Origin: Carettochelys insculpta
Lineage: Eukaryota > Chordata > Testudines > Carettochelyidae
Length of the DNA stretch: 64,000 nt
Assembly: GCF_033958435.1 (NCBI RefSeq)
Contig: NC_134152.1
Span: 13,626,001-13,690,000 of the forward strand
Direction of reading: 5' to 3'
Numbering within the stretch: position 1 is the stretch's first letter; each line of letters opens with the position of its first letter. Under the pieces are notes generated by a model. The model searched no databases. It was given only the letters and a program-made list of their open reading frames with translations, and was not told the DNA's origin. The position numbers and the translations under genes were made by a program. Shown here piece by piece: positions 54,552 to 64,000 of the stretch.

Positions 54552-55734
54552 ATGTATATAAATATACTTTAACAGGGTTGCCTTTGTCTGGAGCAGGAGG
54601 TAGTGGAGAATCCCACTGCTAACTCAGCTAGTCCATTGTCAGTGCAGCCTGCCAAATTCAAGGTCCATATTGGTCAATTTAATTGCCATAGGATTTTAAA
54701 AATAGTACATTTTATTATGTCTGTTATTTAAATCTTAAATTTCACAGTGATTTAATTGTAGGGGTCTGACCCACAAGGAATTGGGGAAGGGGTCACTAGG
54801 CTGTTGTGTGTGGGGTGGAAAATTGGGGTTGGGATTGTGCAAATGTTACCTGTACTTCTGCGCTGCTTCTGATGGCAGCATTGCTTCCAGCACTGGGCAG
54901 CTGGAGAGTGGCAGCTGCTGGCCAGAAGCCCAACTCTGAAGGCAGAGCCTTTGCCAGCAGCAACACAGAAGCAAGGATCTCATGGTATGGTATTGCCACC
55001 CTTACTCCCACATAGCTGCCTGTAGAGCAGGGGGCATAAGTCAACAACTGCAACTCTCTGGCCACCCAAGTCTGCAACCAACAGAGCAGACATAAGAGTG
55101 GCATTGCATGGCATTACCACCTTTGGCTGTTTGCTGCAGAACATGGGTCCCTGACATCAGAGCTGGAAATCCAGCCAACAGGTATCACACCTCTGAAGGC
55201 AGCACAGAACTAAGGGTGACAGTACTACAGTCCCTTATGAAATAAGCTTGCAACCCCACTGCAAATTCCTTTGGCATCAGAACCCCCAATTTGAAACTGG
55301 TCTCTCCCGTGAAATTGGTATAGGTATAAAGCAAAAGTGTCCAATACATTTGCCACTCATCACATGTGGTGAATAGGACATTGCATTGTGGCGAATACAA
55401 GGGTGGCCAACTCTTGGAGCTTTTAAATGCAGTTCCTTATGAGACCTGCACGCAGGGAATGCTGTCCACCCGATCCACACATGCGCCCCTTCGCTTGGTG
55501 AGAGAAATGCCTGGCGGTAGTGATGGCAGCCCCAGCAGTTGCCCCGGTGGCTCTGGTGAGTTGCCAGCATTGAATTAGAAAGGGTGGGGGGGTCTGGTGA
55601 TTCCTGGCTCTGAGGGAGGGGAACGGCATTTATTTGGAGCTGGGTGGCAGCGGGGGGCTGGGTGTGCCTGGCTGTACAGAGTGTTGTATAATATAGGCCG
55701 TGTATATGTAAATGTACGCAAATATGTACATAAA
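54552..55734. other. Mostly unrecognised DNA
   Basis: About 55340-55430 has phrases such as GTGTCCAATACATTTGCC and GGGTGGCCAACTCTTGGAGC that look like a dispersed repeat, not assigned. No gene seen. Confidence 0.4.
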
Positions 55735-55830
55735 TATGTATATGTATTTCAGCGCTTCATTAGTAAACTTCGAAATGGCCATTTGCATGGCCATTTCAAA
55801 GTCTGGGGCTAGCGTAGACATGACCATACT
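55735..55830. mobile_element. Half of a short TIR element
   Basis: GTATTTCAGCGCTTCATTAG and CATTTGCATGGCCATTTC match 49470-49540, followed by GCTAGCGTAGACATGACC, the right terminus. The left half is missing. Confidence 0.8.
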
Positions 55831-56112
55831 GTGGCAAATATGGAAAGATGACAACCACAAGTGTGGCAATCTTTGAATTCCTATTGGACACTGCTGGTAT
55901 AGAGAAAAAGCACATAAAAGACCAGATTTCATGGTTAGTGAAGCATTGCTCATGGCTGTGAATTTGATTGGGCCCTGCCTATAACCTGTGGCTGAGCTAC
56001 TGAAGTCCTCAAATCTAATACAGACTTCATCTAAGCCGAAGGTGGAGTTTTTTTGTTTTTAAACTTTTTTAAAATAAAAGTAAAAGCAGGTAGCTCGGGA
56101 AGTTCCATTTAA
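55831..56112. other. Unrecognised stretch
   Basis: No gene or repeat recognised. Confidence 0.4.
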
Positions 56113-56261
56113 TATTCAAATGTTTGCCGAGCTTAACGATTTTAATTACAAACACTTTGTTACTAAACAAAGTAACATCATCATGAAGTTACATGATGTT
56201 ACTTTGTTTAGTAACAAAACGTTTATAATTAAAATTGTTGAGCTTGGTGAACATTGGAATA
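56113..56261. repeat. Near-perfect palindrome, arms ~69 bp
   Basis: Arms 56113-56181 and 56193-56261 with an 11-base spacer. The inner arms share TTTGTTACTAAACAAAGTAA and its complement almost without mismatch; the outer arms diverge slightly (GCCGAGCTTAACGATTTTAA against AATTAAAATTGTTGAGC). A fold-back MITE is plausible. No duplication was identified. Confidence 0.9.
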
Positions 56262-56514
56262 CTAAATGTTCTTAAACTCTTCGAGGGAGGGATTATGCCC
56301 AGATCTACTCACATGTTTAGAGTAGAGTGTCCAAGAGATCAAGAGTCCTACTTGAGTCCAGGGGACCCACCTGAATTCATTTTCAGCCTTGCAGCCCAAG
56401 CCCTGCAACAATGAGTCATCTCACCCATGCTAGCAGCAGCCCGTTTATCCTGTAGAGATGTTCTCAGAGGCATGCCTTGACAACTTTTATAACGAAGTCT
56501 TTCCAACCCAACTA

Positions 56515-56816
56515 CAGGTTGAACCTCTCTAATCCGGAACACTCTTGCCCAGCAAACTCCATAATCTGGCATTGCTGGACAACTACTTATCGTGGGTGTG
56601 GTCAATTTTTCTGTGGTTCCATAAAGTTTGTTTACGGCCACCAGTCCTGGCTCTCAGAGTTCTGTGCTGTTATTTAGTTACAATTTACCCCTAAATGTAA
56701 GCAGTGGAAATGTTGGCAATATGCTATAAAATATTGACCTGCCATTGTCTAGCAAATTTTCTTGTCCAGCACCATTCAGGTCCTGAGAGTGACGGACAAG
56801 ATATGTTCAACCTGTG
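56515..56816. mobile_element. Tigger/mariner-like TIR element, TA duplication
   Basis: Begins CAGGTTGAACCTCTCTAATC and ends AAGATATGTTCAACCTGTG, inverted, with TA on each side (56513-56514 and 56817-56818). The start is typical of pogo/Tigger-type elements. About 300 bp, non-coding. Confidence 0.75.
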
Positions 56817-56818
56817 TA

Positions 56819-59286
56819 CGTAAAGTGGATAGATCCTGATCATCAGCAGGTGGGATCAAACCTGCAACTGAGGGGCTAAAGCCACATGATTCTACCAAGC
56901 TGAAAGCCATGTGCCTTTACCAAGCTAAAAAGTCGTCTGTCTCACAGCTAAGGCTGCAGAGGAGACTTCACTCTCCCTTGTCAGAGGTCTCAGAACCTCT
57001 GGGTTACAGATGGATATGGTACTCCAAAAAGACCAGAGTAATTCAAAGCCAGCTTGCACATCATATTTCTCACACTTCCTGAAGCTGTTGAATAAGGCTA
57101 GATATACAGCAAAGGGGAAAGTCATATTAAGATACACAAATGCAAGTATGTTAATTACATAGCTGCAATTGACCTACTTTACTATGACCTTCGGCACTCT
57201 CTCCCCAGGGTGTCTCCTCGCTCGCGAGTATATGGGGAAGCAAAATGTCATTTTTGAAAAAACTTACTAGTGTAGATGTAGCCTCAGTGTCCCAGCCTAA
57301 GATGAGGCTGAAAAGGGTACAATGCTGATTGCAATCAAAATGATATTCACAAAACTGAATGGAATTTGGAGACTGGTATAGATTTATACCAAGGGTTGGC
57401 AACCAAAACAACAAGAAGAGCCATTTTTTTTCAAATTCAGTAAAAAAACTCAGTAATTCAAGAGCCTCAAGGCATGTGAATATGAAATTGTCCTTAATAT
57501 ATAACCTTAAACCATACTTTTTTGTAGCCCCTCTACTGAGAACAGCATTCACACATTGATTTATAATGTCATACATGTTTACTGCAGGATGGTCAAAAAC
57601 TTTTCACATATTCTATTTCCTCACACTTTATGTGTGTGTTTGTACCACTGTCTTCCTGACTTTCACTCCCAAAACCTTCTCTCTCCCTCGGGAGGCCACT
57701 AGATTCTATTTCACCTGCAGCCCTGCACCCCATGCACCTCTCTTGCACTAAGGCACCACAGCTCTGCACTTAACAGACCTTCCTTCTCCCTCCCAGCATT
57801 TTCACCATTGCCTGAGTTGTGCTGCATTTCACCTCTTCCGCCTCCCTCCCATAGCTGGAACAGCTGGGAACAGCTGGGAACAGCTGGTTTGTAGTGACCT
57901 ATCTCTGGGAGGGAGGAGAAGGAGTAGGCACAAAGCAATTTGCCCATTCAAAAAATGCTGGGTGGAAGGAGGAGGAGGAGTAGGATGTGTGGGGCTCAGG
58001 TCCCCTGGTACACGAGAAGCTAGCAGTGGGGGAGGGGGTATCCCGGGGTTCACAGGCCGCAGGTGCAGCCCCAGTTGCCCAACACTGCTACAGAATCTGC
58101 TCTGCAATAATCTAGGACAATTCCTGTTATTTGAAAAATCCACCAGGACAAATGTCTCAAAAAGGGGCAGCATTCTGAAAAACCAGGACATATGGTAACT
58201 ATGGTAATAAACAGACTGATATTGGAGTAATGTACCACTGAAAATCTCTTTTTAGGGACAGGATTTTTAAAAACACAGTATTAAAGTATCTTAGACTATT
58301 ATTTGCAACATCCTTTAAATGGCCTTTACTGATCAAAACAATATAAACTAATACTTTTATCAATTATTGTATTGCCCTGCCTCCACAACAGTATAACTTA
58401 TTTAAATTACTTATTCCTGCCTTCAGTATCAAAGCTTGAGATGTGTGACTTGGTTACCAAATCATTCATTCAGATGAACTTTCGCTTTAACCTTATTTGA
58501 TTGATTGATTTCACCAGTGCTGAGTTGGAGAGTCTCACATTTAGACTTTTTGCCTTCAAGTCTTACACACTTCTATTAAGTTTATTCTTTAATGTTATCA
58601 ACTTCTTTTGCCCCCAGATGTTCTCTTGGTCCATTTTTCAGTATTGGAAAGAAAACTTTAATTCATGATTTTACTGTTTGTGGAGTGATGTTTATTTTAA
58701 GCTGCACTTCTTTAATGTATGCTTATTCCATGTTAAACAGGCCATTTAAAGACAAAAAGAACCACATATTAAGGCAATGCAGCAACTGTACCACATGATG
58801 GCGTCATTGGAAGGCTATCACTATTCTAACTGCCGAAAAGATCTTACATAAAATAATTAGTCTAGTCCTCAAAATGAGGTATACATGAAGCACAAAGAAC
58901 TGGACGTTACACATACAGTAAATGTGTAGCTGAGTTACAATATCCCTATCTTGCAGCTAAGTATTTGTATCAAATAACAGTGCATCTGTATTTACTACCT
59001 ACAATTAATATTTTTAAATTCCATATTATGCCTATAAAGTCTGACACCTAATTGTTGACCCAAGATGTGCACCTGAGCAGCATTCATAGCAGTTTTTGTT
59101 TGAGGATTTCAGAGTGCTTTCCTCACCAACAAGTCATATCATTCTTCTTCCTTTGATCTGATCAACTCCAACTGGATTGCATGCAACCAACTGCTATCTT
59201 CACTAGCCTGAAACAGCAGCAAGGTACACCTCCTTCCAATCTTTTTTTATGCAACCCAATCCATAGCTTCTTCAGCTTTCCTTGTC
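56819..59286. other. Mostly unrecognised DNA
   Basis: No conserved gene. About 57385-57545 (AGGGTTGGCAACC ... GTAGCCCCTCT) and about 58110-58200 (AAACCAGGACATATGGTAAC) look like dispersed repeats. Triple GGAACAGCT repeats lie at 57857-57885. Short open frames such as 57151-57576 have no recognisable motifs. Confidence 0.4.
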
Positions 59287-59318
59287 ATAGAATCATAGAC
59301 AACTAGGGTTAGAACTGG

Positions 59319-60075
59319 GGTTGCCAGATGTCCCACAACGTGTGGGACAGTCTCAAATTTCCTTGACAAGTCCCATGTCCAAGATTTTTGTGTAAATGGG
59401 GCTGCAGGACTTGTCCAGGAAATTCTATTCTGCAGCTAGGGCTGTCAGCTGGAGCTCCATGCCCCAGCTGGTTCCCAGCTGTGGAGCTTTGGGGTCCCTC
59501 CACCCTGGACGGAGATCACTTAACTGGGGCTTCTGGCAGGGGCTCCCTGCCTCAGCTGACTCCAAGGTGTTGTGCAGCAGGGTCCCCAACTTCCAGGTTT
59601 CCTGCTCCCAGGGCCGCTCCTAACTAATTGGTAGCCCCAAGCAAACAGGGGCTGCTGGGGGGGTGCACCTTTCCAGCTGCTGTGCCCTCCCGCTGGGCCC
59701 TACTGCACTCCCGGCCAGCTGCAGTGCACCCCGGCCACCAGGCCACTCAGGTGTGGCCCTGCCCCTCCCCTGTCTCTGTGTGGCAAGCGGCCACTGGCTC
59801 CAGCCCTGCACAGGCCAATCCATTTCAGTGGCCCCTTGAAATTGTCAGCCCTGGGCAACTATCTGGCTCATCCACCCCTAGGACCAGCTCTGCCTGCTCC
59901 CAGCCAAGGATCCCGTGGGGCTGGCCAGGGACCCCAGTTCCCAGCTGCAGGGCTATGGGACCCAGCCCTGGGGCCCCTGCTCCTCCCTGTTTTTGGAAAA
60001 CTTATGCAGAACAGGCAGCCATGCTGGGGACTGGGCAGCTGGGGCTGCCTGTCCTGCATAAGTTTTCTAAAAATC
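59319..60075. mobile_element. Unclassified insert with GGTTGCCAGAT ends
   Basis: Left end GGTTGCCAGATGTCCC, right end AAAATCTGGCAGCTC, short inverted ends. It interrupts a CR1 3' UTR; a TAGAA-like repeat on each side could be the duplication. The interior is GC-rich with CAGCTG-rich low complexity. Family unknown; phrases recur at 22.6 and 51.7 kb. Confidence 0.5.
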
Positions 60076-60394
60076 TGGCAGCTCTAGCTAGAAGAGACTT
60101 CAGAAGGTCATCAAATACAATCCCTGCCCAAAGCTGGACCAACTCCAACTAAATCATTCCAACCACGTCTTTGCCAAACTGGGATTTAAAAACCTTTAAA
60201 GATGGCGATTCTACCACCTCCCTAGGCAACCCATTTCCAAATGGGCTCCAGTGCTTCACCAACCCCCTAGTGAAGTAATTTTTCCTAAAATCCAAACTAG
60301 AACTCCAGCACTGTAACTTGAGACCATTGCTTCTTGTTCTGCCACCACTGGCTCCATCTTCTTTGGAACCTCTTTGGGTAATTGAAGTCCCCTT

Positions 60395-60482
60395 GAAATC
60401 TCCCCACCCATTCTTCACTTCTACAAACAAATCTCCCCACCCATCAAATCTCCCCACCCATCAAATCTCCCCACCCATTCTT
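60395..60482. repeat. 17-bp minisatellite in CR1
   Basis: AAATCTCCCCACCCATC occurs about four times, three in direct tandem, with TTCTTC.CTTCTACA flanks also duplicated. A local expansion inside the CR1 ORF2 remnant. Confidence 0.9.
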
Positions 60483-60530
60483 CTCTTCTACAGACAAAAT
60501 AAGTCCAGTTCTCTCAGTCTTGCCACTTAA

Positions 60531-60799
60531 CTCATTGGTTCCAGACCCCAAATCATTGCCATTGCCCCCCACTGAACTCTTTAGTGTCTCTTTCCTATCA
60601 CTGTCTTTTGCCCTGCTATCTTCATCATGTTCCCTTCACGCACCCTAGATTTTATCAGTTACATCACGGACATTAACTTCTCCCTTAATACCTTCATTTC
60701 AAAATCTCAAATTCAAAAGGACTTGTTCCAAAACATGTTTGGATCAACATTTTACGTGATCTATGGAGCATTCACCGTAATTATTAAATTCTCAGACAC
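60531..60799. other. Unrecognised stretch
   Basis: Short unrecognised DNA between the CR1 remnant and the next TIR element. Confidence 0.4.
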
Positions 60800-60802
60800 T
60801 CT

Positions 60803-62525
60803 AGCTGGGTCTACACGTAAATGCCCTTTCGAAAGGGCGAAAATCGAAGTTCAGCCTGGCCAGTGCCCTCAAGGGTGTCCAGCAGCCTATCCCAGGCCGC
60901 TGTCCACCACTCCGCGTCGGCCCGGGTGAGCTGGAGGTGCTCCTCGGCCACCTCGGCCTGCCTCTGGGTGGCTGGGTCTTCCTCAGCTCTCCAGGGGGTC
61001 CTCCGGCCATGGCCCCAATGGTGCACTGCCTGGGGTGGAGTCCGGACACCTCTGACGGCTGCAGGTGGGATCTCGGGGACAAGGGACGGCGCGGGGCTCT
61101 TGTGGCCCACGGATGGTGCGGCTGTGGGGAGAGGAGGAGAACATGTGAGTAGTGTGCACCAGACGGAGGGGACCCGGCTGTGGCCTACCTGCCTGAGCCC
61201 ACCCCATGGGGCCCCCACCCCCCAAGGGACACTGACCCCCCCAGGGAGCACTGACTGCCCCCCCCCCGGGACCGGGCCTCCCAGCCTGGGTGTGATTCCT
61301 GGGGTCTGTTGTGCAGCTGGCCCTTCCCGGCCTGCGGTGCGTGGGCCCCGGGCGCCATCCGGCACCGACCATCTACCACCCCTGTGCAGCTTATGGCGCT
61401 GTCCACTGGGGGCGGGTGCTGGGCCTTGCTGGTGTGGCACCGCGGGGTGCTGCATCCCCTGTGGGGGCTGGCCTGTGTTCAGCCCAGGACCACCGGTTCT
61501 GTGTGCAGTCACCTAGCCATTGCCTCGCCCCCACCCTGTGGAGTAGGTGTGCGCCCCTCCCTGGACATGCCTGAGGGTCCCCCGGTGACGTCCGGAGATG
61601 TCTGGCCCTTGGTCGCCCGGCTGGAGGAGCGGGAGGGGATCGCGATGGTCAGCTCCCCCTCCTCGCTCGACCAGTCCGTGGTCCCCTCGCCCTCCTGAGT
61701 CCCCGATCTGGGCTGCTGCTCCTCCTCATTCTCTGGCTGCAGCTCCTCCCCGGAGGCGCCCAGGAAAGCCACGGGGGGTGAACTCTCCTGGGGCCCCAGG
61801 ACGCTCCGTAGCTCCCTGTAGAAGGGGCACATCACTGGTCCTGCCACGGAGTGTCCAGCCTGGTCCCTGGCCCAGGCATATCCCTGGCGGAGTTCTTTTA
61901 CTTTGGAAGGTACCTGCTCTGTGGTACACTCCGGGTGGCCCCTGGTGCATTGCGCCGCTTGACGCCCATGTGGCGCAGGACTTCCTCGTCCTGCCAGAGG
62001 CCGAGGAGGTCCCAGAGCTCTCACTCCATCCAGGAGGGAGCCCTTTTTTTTTCCCCCCCCCGGGAGCCCTGGGAGCCTTGCAGGGTCTTGGAGGGGGGTC
62101 GTGGGGGGGCTGGCTGCTGGCCATGCAGGTGCTGGAGTGTGGGGCTGGAGCGTGTGTGCAGGCTGCTTCTAGCACGCTGTCAGCTTCCTGCCACAGTTTT
62201 CCTGCGTGTGTGCGGCTTTAAGGCAGCCGAATGCAGGGACCATAGAGCCCCGCTGCTGCTGGCTGCAGTGGCCCCATGCTCCAGCTGATCAGCGCCACGG
62301 CTGACCTGTATTTCAAAAAAGCGGACTGTGGAGCATCTACATATGTACCCTTTTGATTTATTATTTCAAAAGGGAGCGAGCTTCTTGATACGGGATCGGG
62401 GTTCATATTTTGAAGTCTGTGCCCCGTTCTTTTGATTTTCTTTCAAAAGACAAGTTTACACATGTGGACGCTCTTTTGAAAAAGGGCCATTTATTTCAAA
62501 GTTTTTTGCATGTGTAGACACGGCT
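60803..62525 (-). mobile_element. Complete TIR element carrying only a Myb/SANT gene, TSD TCT
   Basis: Left end AGCTGGGTCTACACG, right end TGTGTAGACACGGCT, inverted. TCT flanks at 60800-60802 and 62526-62528. Subterminal TTTCGAAAGGG and CTTTTGAAAAAGGG blocks occur at the two ends. 1723 bp. It encodes a Myb/SANT-like protein on the minus strand and no transposase. It links the short 3-bp-TSD elements to the Harbinger-type proteins. Confidence 0.85.
60811..62175 (-). pseudogene. Myb/SANT-like protein in a TIR element
   Basis: The minus strand from about 62060 to 61820 encodes, with frame changes, ELWDLLGLWQDEEVLRHMG, VKRRNA, then SKVKELRQGYAWARDQAGHS and CPFYRELRSVLGPQ, the same DNA-binding domain as at 11.8, 13.1 and 37.0 kb. 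An acidic, serine-rich stretch follows (EELQPENEEEQQPRSGTQEG, DWSSEEGELTIAIPS). The 61512-60811 frame holds a proline-rich linker and a helical end, AEVAEEHLQLTRADAEWWTA. The final acidic/aromatic region resembles that of the Harbinger-1 protein. Intron borders between 61550 and 61100 were not fixed. A frameshift near 61900 and an internal stop indicate it is inactive. Confidence 0.7.
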
Positions 62526-62692
62526 TCTATGTTTGCTTAGCATTGGTGTGAGCATCTTTTTGTCCACTTTATCATATGCCTTTTACAGGTCTGTAAAAAA
62601 CTCAGACCTAGGTACTCTAGCTGCTTCTCTATCTCATGCTGAATTACAAACACAGCACATGTGCTTCTCCATCTTTTCCTAAATGTAAGGAA
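62526..62692. other. Short unrecognised spacer
   Basis: No feature recognised. Confidence 0.4.
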
Positions 62693-63420
62693 TGTGCCAG
62701 CAGGAACTCAATGCTGCTGAAGGCTGGGGGGGATGAGTCTCCCAGAGATCATTTGCATGAGAATGCAAAGATGTGCATATGTGATACCTTGCAAACAAAG
62801 CCTAACAGGAAGCAATGAGATTTTACCTGTTGTAAACATGTTGTAAAATCACAATTTATGCTAACACTCAGTATAAGAATTGTGAAATCTTACCAATGCT
62901 CCAAATCGTTGTGGGGGACAGGGCAGTAATCTAACTGCATAAGATATGGATTACACAGGGCTCCCCGGGTTTAAACAATTGTAAAGCAGAGGGGGAAGGA
63001 TATGGGTTGAACCAGCTAGCTAAGTGCCTTGGCCATATAGCTATAAGCCTGGCTTGACTAGCCTTCCTCACCTGTTAGAAGACAGAGCTGGATACTAGTG
63101 TTTGTATCTTGTATGAGACTCTGCTTTAGTAGATGCTGCAAGCTGAAATCACTGGCTGGTAGCTAAGGCCATTAAGAGCTGAAATCAGAGGGTTTTGTCT
63201 CAGGCCAAACCCACAGCAGACAGTGCAACTGGTGGCCGACTGGCAGGAGCAGCAGTAGGAGGATGGACAGTGCGACCGGCGGCTGGCCGGTAGGAGCAGT
63301 GGCGGATGGACAGCGCAATTGGCAGACAGTTAGTAGGAGCAGCAGCAGGCGGATGGTGCAGCAGCTGGCAAGGAGCAAGCAGAACGTTGGACCAGCGCAA
63401 AGGTGGCATTGCCTCTGGTT
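62693..63420 (+). mobile_element. LTR fragment related to 26647-27683
   Basis: Shares GCTGAAGGCTGGG, GATGAGTCTCCCAGAG, ATTTGCATGAGAATGCAAAG, GTAAAATCACAATTTA and AGCTATAAGCCTGGCTTGAC with the LTR inside the provirus, in the same order. It also holds degenerate GGCTGGCCGGTAGGAGCAG-type repeats near 63230-63360. The 3' end (LTR end and primer site) is missing. Confidence 0.8.
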
Positions 63421-63439
63421 CCTTGAGGGAATGCATCAA

Positions 63440-64000
63440 TGTGAGGTGTCAGGGTGTCAGCCGATGGCATGGCTAATCAGGATAGTGCTTAGTGCCAGAA
63501 GGAGTCCCTCTTACATCCAAGTCTTTAACTGCTAGGACAGACTGTCCCTTCGCAGTGGGCAGCCAGGGTGGCTGACGGATGCCCCAGGAGTTTGCCCCTT
63601 GGCAGGCGGCCAAACTCAATGCCCACTTTCCAGCACACTAGCACCACCAACCCTAAGGGGTTAATTAGCCAAAAGCTGGCTAGGGTTCTTTGGCTGTGTA
63701 TGGCTCCATGCAATCACTGGAGGAGTCAGGCTTAGCGTAGTCATTACTATGATTTATTACAGTGAAAAGTGTAGCATGTAAGAGATGTGAACTTACAGGT
63801 AATTTAGATTAGTAAACTTAACTTTCGTTACAACAACAAGAAAGACACTTAACCTACTAAATGTGCACAAAATAATACATAGCAGGTATAATTCTCACCC
63901 CTGCATCGTCCAACTCCGGCATTGCCAGCATCTATCACTCAATCTCTTGGGAAGAAGAGTACGAGGCGGGCGTCCCCTTACCTCGGGAGACAAAGGCCCA
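63440..64000 (-). mobile_element. Possible LTR running out of the window
   Basis: GC-rich then AT-rich DNA with a reversed AATAAA (TTTATT at about 63752) and a general layout like the minus-strand LTR at 20115-21126. No end is visible, so this is only a suggestion. No gene recognised. Confidence 0.25.

Larger units (their letters stand above)
59287..60530 (-). mobile_element. CR1 3' end (-), split by an insert
   Basis: 59287-59318 carries the octamer tail (CATAGAATCATAGACAAC) and the start of the 3' UTR; 60076-60530 continues with GAGACTTCAGAAGGTCATC and the ORF2 C-terminus. The minus frame 60457-60149 reads [53 protein letters not shown]. The insert is 59319-60075. Confidence 0.8.

Overview
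The window looks like intergenic or intronic DNA of a sauropsid vertebrate, most likely a turtle (a crocodilian is the main alternative). The signs are CR1 LINE copies with an 8-bp ATTCTATG-type tail, an RTE LINE, Gmr1-like Gypsy elements, endogenous retroviruses, PIF/Harbinger transposons with Myb/SANT partner genes, and many short TIR elements beginning GGCTRYGTCTACAC. No tRNA, rRNA, CRISPR array, operon or secure host gene was found. The only host-exon candidate is a weak 105-bp one at 569-673 (minus). Almost all coding potential is broken transposon code, so the window is best read as a map of nested insertions.

Layout. 1-1.1 kb: unrecognised. 1.1-1.35 kb: hairpin repeat. 1.6-7.0 kb: a Gypsy element (Gypsy-1) on the minus strand with both LTRs, gag with a SCAN-like segment and zinc knuckle, protease, integrase, then RT and RNase H. 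7.0-8.1 kb: a GIY-YIG fragment, a TIR element and a conserved retroposon tail. 8.0-12.4 kb: a Harbinger element with a two-exon transposase (+) facing a Myb/SANT gene (-), carrying a solo LTR with a 5-bp duplication. 12.5-14.6 kb: a second Myb/SANT gene (+) in a 3'-truncated TIR element. 15.1-18.7 kb: a CR1-like fragment and a nearly full RTE element (-). 18.7-23.4 kb: mostly unrecognised, with a solo LTR at 20.1-21.1 kb.

23.7-37.7 kb: a third Harbinger element whose transposase is split by a 9.9-kb endogenous retrovirus flanked by CATG duplications. The provirus itself holds a class II-like LTR, a TIR element, a hairpin retroposon, a CR1 fragment and a solo LTR. The Harbinger's Myb/SANT half is interrupted by another solo LTR. 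38.2-40.2 kb: TIR elements and an LTR. 40.2-48.8 kb: a second Gypsy element (Gypsy-2, minus), interrupted by a CR1 (+) that is itself interrupted by a 3-kb CR1 (-). 49-60.5 kb: sparse DNA with TIR elements, a hairpin retroposon, a hAT element with 8-bp duplications, a perfect-looking palindrome, a Tigger-like element and an interrupted CR1. 60.8-62.5 kb: an end-to-end TIR element carrying only a Myb/SANT gene. 62.7-64 kb: LTR fragments running out of the window.

Most notable: (i) both Gypsy copies have the order protease-integrase-RT-RNase H, with a SCAN-like capsid segment; (ii) TIR elements of about 0.28 to 1.7 kb share one terminus and 3-bp duplications, linking short non-autonomous copies to a Myb-carrying copy; (iii) a retroposon tail recurs next to inverted arms (possible Penelope-like termini); (iv) precise nested insertions let relative ages be ordered.
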